A stretch of 14,612 nt of DNA from NCBI GenBank assembly GCA_945903615.1, contig CAMDOL010000027.1, positions 1-14,612 of the forward strand. Direction: 5' to 3'. Positions 7,538 to 14,612 of the stretch are shown piece after piece. Both the position numbers and the translations under genes were made by a program. The notes under the pieces were generated by a model. The model searched no databases. It was not told the DNA's origin and saw nothing but the letters and a program-made list of their open reading frames with translations. How positions within the stretch are numbered: the stretch's first letter is position 1; every line of letters starts with the position of its first letter. This DNA comes from Rickettsia typhi. Lineage in GTDB: Bacteria > Pseudomonadota > Alphaproteobacteria > Rickettsiales > UBA1997.

Positions 7538-9734
7538 TTTTTAATTTTAATTGTGTTGTCAAAAACTCTTCGATCATTTTAAAAACTTTTTCACCGCTCT
7601 GCCCTTTAATAATAACATGTTTTGAACTGTCAATAGTTTGAAAGCTGCACACTTTTGAACTGATTTTTTCTAGCATTGTTTTAGCGCTAGAATAATCAAT
7701 AACAGGATCATTAGAAGATTGAATAACCAAGGCTGGACAAGTTATTTGCGTTAATATTGATTGGCAATTATTCATCAATATTTCTAGCTGTTCAACGCCT
7801 TTTATATAGTTGCGGGAATAATTAATGCCCGGATTTTCTGAATGATTTTCAACAAATCTTAATTGACCTTTTTCGATATGAAATTTTTCTAAAATTTCAT
7901 TCCAAATCGATATTCCGGAAGTAAATTTTGCCCGCACATCTTTTAATTTTAAAGCTGGATTGATACAAACAATTCCGTCAACTTGATTATTCTTTTTGAA
8001 CGAAGCCATTAGCGACAATAATCCGCCGGTTGAAAAACCAATAACAAAAATTTTATTACAAATCAGTTTCAGCGCCGCATAACCACGATTTAAACTCGAA
8101 TACCAATCTTGCCATTTAATATTCTCCATATTAATCGGTGCCGTGCCGTGACCTTTAAGTCTTACTGAATAAGTTTTAAATCCTAAATTATTAAAATATT
8201 TTGCCATCTCTTCCATTTCTTTTGGAGCGGACATATAGCCATGAACTAAAAGAATACCGTTAGAATTTTTATCGACAGCAATATTGTTATCAAGAAACAG
8301 TGGCATTCCCACAGTTTTAATTTGCGACAGATTGACATCATAATATTGATTATAATCAGCTTCAAAATTTTCTAAATCTTTAGAGAAAATATAATTAAAA
8401 CTTTTTTTACGCACATCACCTTCCCCCATCAAGACATTTCTTTTAATCACATCAACCGCACCTTCTAATAACAAGAACTCATTCAAAATAACCTGCAAAG
8501 TATTTTCCAGTCTAATCTGTTGAAAATCACATTTTTGCTCCAGCTTAGATTTGTTAATAAAATAACTTTTTTTATCATCACTTTCAGAAATAATATCCAA
8601 CATTTTTGCCAAATTAATCACGCTTACAAATTCATCAAAATCTTCTCCTGCCAATAAATTATATAATCTTTCCTCAGCTATATCGTCATTAATCCGATAT
8701 TTTTTTAAAATTGTAATATGATTTATAGATAGATAAATTAAGGCTTTAAGATGATTTATACTAATCTGTTTTTGTGGATAAAAATATAAAATTGCCGCAA
8801 CCAAATGATCAATATTAATTTTGGTACTCGAATAAATATCATCCATAAATTGATTAGTAAGGCGATATTTAAGATATTTCAAAACCATATTAACCTTGGT
8901 GTCATTGCCAATGATTGGAATTTGATAGATAATCTTTTTGGCACTTTTGACATAATCAGCCAAATTTATTGGTTTGCCAAAACTGATGTTCATATTTGAA
9001 GAAAGCAGCAAATTACCTTCAATTTCCAACTCTTCAGAAATTTGTTTTGGAACTCTTTTAAAAATCCTCGCAATAATTTTTTGAATCACATTTTTGCCCG
9101 GACGAATTGGATAATAGGTGATATTAACAGGCACAATATTGGTTTGAAAATTTTTAAAACTATCATCAAATTCAATTTCTAATTCACGCTTGTAATATTC
9201 CAAAATATCGTTGCGATCTTGTCTTTTAGCGTCAATTAGATCGGAACGATAAAGTTCAGATTTTAAAGCCAAAACTGCCGATCCTGTTCTGACGCGGTTT
9301 TCTCCCTCATTTTTAACATCCCCAAATGAGTAAGATGATTTTTCATCAATGCGAATTTCTTTACTCTTAACCATACTTCCTTCTGGATAAATCATCCAAT
9401 CGTAATGACCCTTGACCAAATCCGAAATAATAGCCAAATCACGCTTTTTATCTTTGGTAGAAAGCGCCCCAACTGATTTTAAAAATCGCCCTAAAACGCC
9501 ATAAAATAAACCGCTATCAGCAAGACAGCGAACTTGTCTTTTGGTGTATTTGTGGATGATATAAGGCACAACAAAAGTTTCTGATCTGGTAAAATGATTA
9601 CAGACAAACAACACTGGTTTGGGAGGAATATTTGTCAAACCATCAACAGTGATGTTAGAGCCTAAAATTTTTTCTAACAAACCCATCGCCCAAGATGTGT
9701 AGCGATAAGCTTTAACGCTGGTTTGATTGTTCAT
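7530..9734 (-). CDS. Fusion protein: PlsC-like acyltransferase plus alpha/beta hydrolase
   Basis: A 734-residue two-enzyme protein. Residues about 15-260 resemble glycerolipid acyltransferases: [13 protein letters not shown] carries the H-x4-acid motif (His47, Glu52, where Asp is usual) and YPEGS (116-120) the substrate-phosphate motif. Residues about 490-734 form an alpha/beta hydrolase of the esterase or monoacylglycerol-lipase type: [10 protein letters not shown] (oxyanion hole, His498-Gly499), LKGHGTAP (527-534), and nucleophile Ser568 in IGFSTGG, with probable Asp676 (SSNDPVID) and His706 (DSSKHVI) completing the triad. The middle, about 285-480, is charged and looks mostly helical; I do not recognise it. 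There is no signal peptide. A plausible role is lysophospholipid remodelling, with one half cleaving and the other adding an acyl chain, but substrates are not shown. It starts 3 nt after the purL fragment and overlaps glyQ by 8 nt. Confidence 0.82.
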   Translation of the reverse strand: MNNQTSVKAYRYTSWAMGLLEKILGSNITVDGLTNIPPKPVLFVCNHFTRSETFVVPYIIHKYTKRQVRCLADSGLFYGVLGRFLKSVGALSTKDKKRDLAIISDLVKGHYDWMIYPEGSMVKSKEIRIDEKSSYSFGDVKNEGENRVRTGSAVLALKSELYRSDLIDAKRQDRNDILEYYKRELEIEFDDSFKNFQTNIVPVNITYYPIRPGKNVIQKIIARIFKRVPKQISEELEIEGNLLLSSNMNISFGKPINLADYVKSAKKIIYQIPIIGNDTKVNMVLKYLKYRLTNQFMDDIYSSTKINIDHLVAAILYFYPQKQISINHLKALIYLSINHITILKKYRINDDIAEERLYNLLAGEDFDEFVSVINLAKMLDIISESDDKKSYFINKSKLEQKCDFQQIRLENTLQVILNEFLLLEGAVDVIKRNVLMGEGDVRKKSFNYIFSKDLENFEADYNQYYDVNLSQIKTVGMPLFLDNNIAVDKNSNGILLVHGYMSAPKEMEEMAKYFNNLGFKTYSVRLKGHGTAPINMENIKWQDWYSSLNRGYAALKLICNKIFVIGFSTGGLLSLMASFKKNNQVDGIVCINPALKLKDVRAKFTSGISIWNEILEKFHIEKGQLRFVENHSENPGINYSRNYIKGVEQLEILMNNCQSILTQITCPALVIQSSNDPVIDYSSAKTMLEKISSKVCSFQTIDSSKHVIIKGQSGEKVFKMIEEFLTTQLKLKND

Positions 9735-9737
9735 TGA

Positions 9738-10763
9738 TTATATTGAAGAAAATTTAGAAGGGAAAACCGCTTCATTTAAGTTTTGTAATTCTTGCACTGA
9801 GATTTTGTCGTTAGCGATTTTGATTTCACCTTCGACCACTTCACCAATTCTAAATAATTCAATCCCTAAATCTTGCACCAAATGCACCAAAAAATCTGCC
9901 GAAGATGCAGGAACGCAAATTATATAACGAGCTTGATCTTCGCCAAATAACAATGCATTAGAATCATCATTAGTTTTTAAAAACTCATCAGCAATTTTTA
10001 TGCCTAATTTTGCAGAACTCATTTCAAACAAAGCCACCAAAATTCCACCGTCAGAAACATCGTGACAAGCATTGATAATTGCATCGGCAATCAAATGTCG
10101 AACTAGTTCACTATGTTTTTTTTCTAATTTTAAATCAACTTTTGGAGGATTCTTTGCGGCGGAGCTTTTTAAAACTTCTCTTTCATAAAGTGAACAACTC
10201 AAATGCCCAAAACTTTTTCCAATCACAAAAACCACATCATCAATATTTTTAAATTTAACATCACATCTTTTGGTCAAATCTTTCAAAAGCCCAACTCCAC
10301 CAATTGCTGGTGTTGGTTGAATCGCTTTTCCGTCAGTTTCGTTATATAAAGATACATTCCCAGAAACCACTGGATAATCTAGAGCTTTGCAAGCCTCATT
10401 AATCCCTTGAATTGCACGCACAATTTGCCCCATAATTTCTGGCTTTTGTGGATTACCAAAATTTAGACAATTGGTAATTGCCAGTGGAGTTCCACCAACT
10501 GCAGAGATATTGCGATAAGTTTCTACAACCGCTTGCTGCGCTCCTTCAAAAGCATCAGCCTCAACATATCTTGGTGTGCAATCTGAAGTTAATGCCAAAG
10601 CCTTATTGGTGCCGTGCACCCGAACAACCGCCGCATCGCCACCGGTTTGAATAGTATCATTCATTACCTGACTATCATATTGCTGAGTAACCCATTTTTT
10701 TGAAGCAAGATCTGGGGTTTGAACGAGAGTTTTTAGGGTTTGAAGAATATTTTGATTAATCAT
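9738..10763 (-). CDS. purL: Phosphoribosylformylglycinamidine synthase PurL, C-terminal half only
   Basis: PurL makes FGAM from FGAR, ATP and glutamine-derived ammonia in purine synthesis. These 341 residues match only the second half of the small, roughly 730-residue PurL: ASKKWVTQQYDSQVMNDT (20-37), GGDAAVVRVHG (41-51), DCTPRYVEADAFEG (61-74), NFGNPQKPEIMGQ (101-113), VVSGNVSLYNETDG (132-145), IGGVGLL (154-160), CHDVSDGG (233-240) and FGEDQARYIICV (273-284). The N-terminal half, which as I recall carries key catalytic residues in the T. maritima enzyme, is missing. The gene has its own ATG, an in-frame TAG five codons upstream, and no N-terminal coding remnant in the 129-bp gap before it. 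The surviving half has no frameshift or stop, so it may be one chain of a split enzyme whose partner lies elsewhere, or a fragment not yet decayed. It heads the operon with the fusion gene and glyQ. Confidence 0.88.
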   Translation of the reverse strand: MINQNILQTLKTLVQTPDLASKKWVTQQYDSQVMNDTIQTGGDAAVVRVHGTNKALALTSDCTPRYVEADAFEGAQQAVVETYRNISAVGGTPLAITNCLNFGNPQKPEIMGQIVRAIQGINEACKALDYPVVSGNVSLYNETDGKAIQPTPAIGGVGLLKDLTKRCDVKFKNIDDVVFVIGKSFGHLSCSLYEREVLKSSAAKNPPKVDLKLEKKHSELVRHLIADAIINACHDVSDGGILVALFEMSSAKLGIKIADEFLKTNDDSNALLFGEDQARYIICVPASSADFLVHLVQDLGIELFRIGEVVEGEIKIANDKISVQELQNLNEAVFPSKFSSI

Positions 10764-10830
10764 TTTAAGAAGAGGCTAAATTTTAAAAATTAACAAATTA
10801 GTCTTTTTAAATAAAATTACAATTATCAAC

Positions 10831-10859
10831 TGGACAATTTTTGTTATCTTTGTTTAAAT
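10831..10859 (+). promoter_or_regulatory. Candidate sigma70-type promoter for hisD-bamD-bioA
   Basis: TGGACA (10831-10836, 5 of 6 to TTGACA), a 17-nt spacer, then TTAAAT (10854-10859, 4 of 6 to TATAAT) preceded by a TGT extended -10 (10851-10853). Transcription would start near 10866, leaving a leader of about 27 nt before hisD. This is the best promoter-like site in the window. The rest of the 129-bp divergent gap is very AT-rich; I see no clear minus-strand promoter for the purL fragment and no remnant of coding sequence. Confidence 0.5.
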
Positions 10860-10892
10860 GAAGCCTCATAAATCAACCTTCAAACACTTTAA

Positions 10893-12185
10893 ATGCAAGC
10901 TAAAATCATTTCTTATAAAGAGCAAAATTTTACCGCTCAAATTGGCGCTCTTATAAAAAATAACACCCAAATTGATCAAAGCATAGAAATTGCCGTTGCC
11001 AAAATTATTTCTGAGGTTAGAAAAAGTGGCGATAAAGCAATAATAACGCTTTGCAACAAGTTTGATAAAACCAATTTTAAAAAAACTGAAGATTTATTAG
11101 TTTCTAAAAAAGAATTCAATCAAGCACGCCAAAATTTAAATCAAGATGTTATCAAAGCCTTAGAAACAGCCTTCGCAAGAGTTTTTGAATATCACCAAAA
11201 ACAATTACCTCAAGATTTTTCTTATCTCGATTCTCTTGGAAATAAATTGGGAAATATTTGGCAAACAGTTGAAAAAGTCGCAATCTATGTTCCTGGAGGA
11301 ACCGCAGTTTATCCAAGCTCAGTTATTATGAACGCCGTTCCAGCAATTGTAGCGGGCTGCAAAGATATTGTTATGGCAACGCCTTCAAATGCAGGAAAAA
11401 TTAATGATGCGGTTTTGGTTGCCGCAGAAATTTGCGGAATCAAAACTATTTATAAAACTGGAGGGGCTGCAGCGATTGCTGGATTAGCACTTGGAACCAA
11501 AACAATTTCTAAGGTTGATAAAGTTGTTGGCCCTGGAAATAGCTTTGTGGCTCTGGCAAAAAAACAATTATTTGGTGAAGTTGGAATTGATATGATTGCT
11601 GGCCCAACTGATATTTTAGTGATTGCTGATAAGCAAAATAATCCAGATTGGGTGGCTGCCGATTTGCTTTCACAGCTTGAACACGGGGCTGATTCTAGAT
11701 CAATTTTAATTAGTGATAATCTTGATTTTATTAATTGCGTTAATAACTCTCTAGACAAACTCGCTAAAAATTTGTCTCGATTGAATATCATTAAACAAAG
11801 CATCAAAAAATCGGCTTTGATTTTGGTAAAAAATTTAGAACAAGACGGAGCTCAAATTGCCAATCAAATTGCCCCTGAGCATTTGGAAATTATGACTCAA
11901 AAACCAGAAAAAATATTATCTAAAATTAAAAACGCTGGCGCAGTTTTTTTAGGAAAATATTCTCCCGAAGCAATTGGCGATTATATCGCTGGTCCAAGCC
12001 ATACCTTACCAACAACTGGCACGGCGCGTTTTTCCAGTGGGCTTTCGGTGTTTGATTTTTTAAAAAGAATGTCAGTGATTAACTGCTCTAAAAAAGGTTT
12101 TGAACAATTACAAAATCAAGCTGTTTTATTGGCTGAATCAGAAGGTTTTAGCGCTCACAAATTAAGCATCACAATTCGTAAGTAA
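10893..12185 (+). CDS. hisD: Histidinol dehydrogenase
   Basis: Catalyses the last two steps of histidine synthesis, oxidising L-histidinol to L-histidine with two NAD+; a cytoplasmic zinc homodimer. The 430 residues match the family. Motifs include VAIYVPGGTAVYPSSVIMNA (129-148), KTGGAAAIAGLALGT (188-202), VDKVVGPGNSFVALAKK (208-224), AGPTDILVIAD (236-246) and the catalytic pair Glu329-His330 in IAPEHLEIM. The zinc ligands equivalent to E. coli Gln259, His262, Asp360 and His419 appear as Gln261, His264, Asp363 and His422. The enzyme therefore looks intact. No other his gene is in the window, so the pathway is dispersed. It is first in a likely operon; bamD starts 1 nt after its stop. There is no Shine-Dalgarno sequence before the ATG. 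Confidence 0.97.
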   Translation: MQAKIISYKEQNFTAQIGALIKNNTQIDQSIEIAVAKIISEVRKSGDKAIITLCNKFDKTNFKKTEDLLVSKKEFNQARQNLNQDVIKALETAFARVFEYHQKQLPQDFSYLDSLGNKLGNIWQTVEKVAIYVPGGTAVYPSSVIMNAVPAIVAGCKDIVMATPSNAGKINDAVLVAAEICGIKTIYKTGGAAAIAGLALGTKTISKVDKVVGPGNSFVALAKKQLFGEVGIDMIAGPTDILVIADKQNNPDWVAADLLSQLEHGADSRSILISDNLDFINCVNNSLDKLAKNLSRLNIIKQSIKKSALILVKNLEQDGAQIANQIAPEHLEIMTQKPEKILSKIKNAGAVFLGKYSPEAIGDYIAGPSHTLPTTGTARFSSGLSVFDFLKRMSVINCSKKGFEQLQNQAVLLAESEGFSAHKLSITIRK

Positions 12186-12186
12186 T

Positions 12187-12903
12187 ATGAAAAAATTCCT
12201 ACAAATATTCACAATTTTAATTTTGGCTTTAACCTGTTCTTGCAGCAAAGATAAGGACAAACCAAGCGCCGAACTCAACTATACCAAAGCAGTTAAAAAA
12301 TTAAAAAATAGAGATTTTTCTAGTGCGGCTGAGGATTTTGAAAAAATTAGCGATGAATATCCGCTTTCTAAATGGGGTATCAAAGCTCAACCAATGGCAG
12401 CTTACTGTTTTTATAAAGAAGAAAAGTTGACGGATGTAATTAGAGTTTCCGAAGAATTTATTAAAAATAATCCGTCTAATCCCGATGTGGCTTATATGCA
12501 ATATTTAAAATCAATTGCCTATTACGACCAAATTAACGATATCAACAGGGCCCAAGATAACGCCAGATCAGCTTCTTCTGCTTTTCGTGAATTGATTGCC
12601 AGATTTTCCAACTCTGAATATGCCAAAGATGCTAGAGAGAAATTAGTTTTAGTTGATGAGCATATTGCAGGTGCCAAAATGGCAGTGGGCAGATACCAGC
12701 TACAAAGCGAAAATTACATTGGTGCGATTAAAAACTTTCAAGATGTCATCAACAATTATACCCGAACCAACCAAACTCCTGAGGCTTATTTTAGACTCTT
12801 TGAGACTCATCAAAAACTTGGCCTCACATCATCCGCAGAGGATTATCAACAAACGCTGAATCAAACTTATCCAGATAATAAATGGAAAGGCAATTCAGAA
12901 TAA
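12187..12903 (+). CDS. bamD: Outer-membrane assembly lipoprotein BamD (ComL/YfiO family)
   Basis: Essential lipoprotein of the BAM complex that inserts beta-barrel proteins into the outer membrane; made of TPR repeats on the periplasmic side. The 238 residues match the family. The N-terminus is a lipoprotein signal (MKKFLQIFTILILAL followed by TCSCS), with lipidation most likely at Cys19; the lipobox TCSC is poor at -3 and -2, and Cys17 is an alternative. The following TPR-like stretches read LNYTKAVKKLKNRDFSSAAE (30-49), AAYCFYKEEKLTDVIRVSEE (71-90) and YQLQSENYIGAIKNFQDVIN (170-189), with the family phrase AFRELIARFSNSEYAKDAR. It starts 1 nt after hisD and precedes bioA by 25 nt. Pairing with biosynthetic genes rather than envelope genes looks incidental. 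Confidence 0.9.
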   Translation: MKKFLQIFTILILALTCSCSKDKDKPSAELNYTKAVKKLKNRDFSSAAEDFEKISDEYPLSKWGIKAQPMAAYCFYKEEKLTDVIRVSEEFIKNNPSNPDVAYMQYLKSIAYYDQINDINRAQDNARSASSAFRELIARFSNSEYAKDAREKLVLVDEHIAGAKMAVGRYQLQSENYIGAIKNFQDVINNYTRTNQTPEAYFRLFETHQKLGLTSSAEDYQQTLNQTYPDNKWKGNSE

Positions 12904-12906
12904 CCT

Positions 12907-12928
12907 ACCATCAACCACTAAACCACCC
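12907..12928 (+). repeat. ACCA micro-repeat immediately before the bioA start
   Basis: The 25-nt gap between bamD and bioA contains ACCA three times (12907-12910, 12914-12917 and 12922-12925), at spacings of 7 and 8 nt, ending three bases before the ATG. It is purine-poor in G and holds no Shine-Dalgarno sequence. CTAAACCACC (12918-12927) also occurs in the serS leader on the minus strand (847-856). It may be a shared leader element or chance. Confidence 0.4.
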
Positions 12929-14212
12929 ATGACTAACTTTATCAAAAAAGGTCTTCCTCACATCTGGCTTCCTTATACTCAAATGCAAATTGCACCAGAG
13001 CAGTTAGAAGTTTCCTCCACAAATGGCGTTAAAATTAAATTAAATGATGGCAGAGAATTAATTGACGGAATTAGCTCTTGGTGGTCTGTAGCACATGGTT
13101 ATAATCACCCCGATATTGTGAAGGCAATTTCTGATCAGGCTCAAATTTTGCCGCATATTATGATGGCAGGACTTGCTAATGAGCAAACCTACAAGCTGGC
13201 TTATAATATCGCCCAAATCACTCCTGATGGTTTAAACAAAGTTTTCTTTTCTGATTCAGGATCCACTGCGGTTGAAGTGGCAATGAAAATTGCAGTGCAG
13301 TTTTATATCAATCGTGATCATAGCCAGTTTAAAACTAGACGAACTAAATTTATTTCTTTTCAAAACAGCTATCACGGCGACACCGCTGGCGCAATGTCAC
13401 TGGCTGACACCAAAAGAGGAATGCACCGCAAATTCAGTACTTATTTGATGAAGAATTATAATGTGCCTTTACCAACTAATGAAAAAGGGTTAAAACAATT
13501 TGATGATTTTCTACGCCACAATCAATATACCACCGCCGGCGTGTTTATTGAGCCTTTGGTGCAATGTGCGGGTGGAATGAAATTTCATAGCCCAGAAATT
13601 CTCAAAGCAATTTATGATATTACCAAAAAATATAATTTACTGTTTATCGCCGATGAATGCGCCACCGGCTTTTATCGCACTGGAAAATATTTTGCCTGCA
13701 ATCACGCTGAGATAACCCCTGATATGATGATTATCGGCAAGGCATTAACTGGCGGATTTATGACATTAGCCGCCACAATTGTCAGTGATGAAATTTATAA
13801 TCAATTTTTAAGTGATGATTTAAAATTTGCTTTAATGCACGGTCCAACTTTTATGGGCAATCCCCTTGCTTGCGCCGCAGCTAATGCTTCAATTGAATTG
13901 TTTGCTAAAAATAATTATGAAAAAAAAGTTGAGAAAATTTCCCAGATTTTAAAACGCGAGCTAGAAAAATGTCGCGCTTTACCCATGGTAAAAGATGTTA
14001 GAGTGCTTGGTGCAATTGGTGTGGTTGAAGTAAGCGGCTTTGAAATAAATGATATTTTTAAACTAAGGAAAGATTTTGCGAAGGATGGAATTTGGCTAAG
14101 ACCTTTTGGTGATGTGATTTATGTAATGCCGCCTCTCGTGATAAAAGAGGCGGATTTGGTAAAAATTACCGATGCAATATTTAAATTATTAAAAACTAAA
14201 CAGAAGTTGTAA
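12929..14212 (+). CDS. bioA: Adenosylmethionine-8-amino-7-oxononanoate aminotransferase
   Basis: PLP enzyme of biotin synthesis that converts 7-keto-8-aminopelargonate (KAPA) to 7,8-diaminopelargonate (DAPA), with S-adenosylmethionine as the usual amino donor. The 427 residues match the family. Diagnostic segments are HIWLPYTQM (11-19), DGISSWWSVAHGYNHP (46-61, with the Trp pair typical of BioA), FFSDSGSTAVEVAMK (106-120), SYHGDTAGAMS (147-157), ADECATGFYRTG (241-252, Asp242 contacting the PLP nitrogen), the PLP lysine Lys271 in IIGKALTGG, and MHGPTFMGNPLAC. All key residues are present. It is the last gene of the hisD-bamD-bioA block. The leader is a run of ACCA-containing units, not a Shine-Dalgarno sequence. 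The 3' end overlaps the convergent LamG-like gene by 17 nt. Confidence 0.95.
   Translation: MTNFIKKGLPHIWLPYTQMQIAPEQLEVSSTNGVKIKLNDGRELIDGISSWWSVAHGYNHPDIVKAISDQAQILPHIMMAGLANEQTYKLAYNIAQITPDGLNKVFFSDSGSTAVEVAMKIAVQFYINRDHSQFKTRRTKFISFQNSYHGDTAGAMSLADTKRGMHRKFSTYLMKNYNVPLPTNEKGLKQFDDFLRHNQYTTAGVFIEPLVQCAGGMKFHSPEILKAIYDITKKYNLLFIADECATGFYRTGKYFACNHAEITPDMMIIGKALTGGFMTLAATIVSDEIYNQFLSDDLKFALMHGPTFMGNPLACAAANASIELFAKNNYEKKVEKISQILKRELEKCRALPMVKDVRVLGAIGVVEVSGFEINDIFKLRKDFAKDGIWLRPFGDVIYVMPPLVIKEADLVKITDAIFKLLKTKQKL
14129..14153 (-). other. GC-rich 8-bp hairpin, possible transcript end for the LamG-like gene
   Basis: CCGCCTCT (14129-14136) and AGAGGCGG (14146-14153) form a perfect 8-bp stem with a 9-nt loop. 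It lies inside bioA, but on the minus strand it comes 42 nt after the stop codon of the LamG-like gene, where a terminator would be expected. No T tract follows on either strand, so the terminator role is only a suggestion. The coding sequence it lies in (MPPLVIKEADLV) is itself typical of aminotransferases. Confidence 0.35.
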
Positions 14213-14612
14213 CTTTAATACCATATTTTTTGCTCAAATAGTTTTGGATGTCATTTCTTTCATCAACTTTTAAAGCACGATTATAGATAATGATTTCAGC
14301 AATTTCACCAATATAAAAACTGGTGCTATCATCTCTACCAATATAACCAGTAGAGGTTGCGGTGAGCGGAGCGTTTGCGGCAGCATTCGCAAGAATGGTA
14401 CCACTACCACCATTAAGAAACACACCTTTGGTTGCTGTCATAACAGTTGAACTAGAAAGGAAGGTAATAATTCTTGGGGTTGCTTTGCTATAAACAGGCA
14501 CAGTATAAGATCCTGAACTTGGTGGCATAGTAATTAATGATGAAGTGGTATCTGGAGCATATCCAAGGTTAGCAGCACCAGTGCCACTAGAACCGCCCAA
14601 ACTTAAAAAACG
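14196..14612 (-). CDS. LamG-like (concanavalin A-fold) surface protein, C-terminal part
   Basis: The minus-strand frame is open from base 14612 to a TAG at 14196-14198, giving the last 138 residues of a longer protein that runs off the right edge. A TTG at 14598-14600 could serve as a start, but the open frame continues beyond it, so I treat the gene as partial. The end reads FYIGEIAEIIIYNRAL followed by VDERNDIQNYLSKKYGI, the closing strand and helix typical of laminin-G/concanavalin-like domains in bacterial surface and prepilin-like proteins. Upstream it is rich in Gly, Ser, Thr and Ala, with few charges and no Cys, as in exported proteins. The DNA at 14340-14440 is visibly richer in G and C than its neighbours. 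It is convergent with bioA and overlaps it by 17 nt. The ligand and full architecture are unknown. Confidence 0.6.
   Translation of the reverse strand, partial: RFLSLGGSSGTGAANLGYAPDTTSSLITMPPSSGSYTVPVYSKATPRIITFLSSSTVMTATKGVFLNGGSGTILANAAANAPLTATSTGYIGRDDSTSFYIGEIAEIIIYNRALKVDERNDIQNYLSKKYGIKVTTSV

Noticed and set aside
10764..10892. Remnant of the N-terminal half of purL in the divergent gap
   Set aside because: The gap is 129 bp of AT-rich sequence with stops in the relevant frame and no PurL-like residues.
11450..11806. Minus-strand open frame inside hisD
   Set aside because: It lies opposite a fully conserved part of histidinol dehydrogenase and has no start context or family resemblance.
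14158..14170. Short palindrome GGTAA-AAA-TTACC near the end of bioA
   Set aside because: A 5-bp stem with a 3-nt loop in coding AT-rich DNA is expected by chance.

Overview
The window is an AT-rich, tightly packed stretch of bacterial chromosome carrying single-copy housekeeping genes. There are no insertion sequences, prophage genes, CRISPR arrays, tRNAs or rRNAs. The proteins point to an alphaproteobacterium. GlyQ, the class II type PurL fragment, PgpA and the complex I subunits all read as alphaproteobacterial, and the base composition and compactness suggest a Rickettsiales-like or other streamlined lineage. Unlike the most reduced Rickettsiales, it has genes for histidine (hisD), diaminopimelate/lysine (dapE), biotin (bioA) and purine (purL fragment) synthesis. 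This would suit a less reduced, possibly extracellular or host-associated member of the group. The placement is inferred from remembered sequence patterns, not from a search.

Layout. Positions 1-831 (minus strand) hold the N-terminal 277 codons of serS, running off the left edge. A 77-bp gap separates it from a plus-strand block: dapE and pgpA (overlapping by 14 nt), then an 81-bp gap with a candidate promoter and a heptamer repeat, then nuoH-nuoI-nuoJ-nuoK. The next gene starts inside the nuoK stop codon. It encodes an exported protein with six exact 25-residue DUF4116-like repeats, in the place where nuoL would often be. This block ends 2 nt short of a convergent minus-strand block, which in transcription order is a stand-alone C-terminal half of purL, a 734-residue acyltransferase-hydrolase fusion, and glyQ. 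A 129-bp divergent gap with a good plus-strand promoter leads to hisD-bamD-bioA. The end of bioA overlaps by 17 nt the end of a convergent minus-strand gene for a LamG-like surface protein that runs off the right edge.

How the genes relate. nuoH-K encode part of the membrane arm and one iron-sulfur subunit of respiratory complex I. pgpA and the acyltransferase-hydrolase fusion concern phospholipids, dapE feeds peptidoglycan and lysine, and bamD inserts outer-membrane proteins, so a Gram-negative envelope is present. serS and glyQ charge tRNAs.

Points most worth a second look: the purL gene reduced to its C-terminal half with its own start, the two-enzyme lipid fusion, the roughly 60-residue insertion in the tRNA-binding arm of SerRS, the repeat protein coupled to nuoK, a perfect 13-bp inverted repeat inside the nuo operon, and the near absence of Shine-Dalgarno sequences together with short tandem motifs running up to two start codons.
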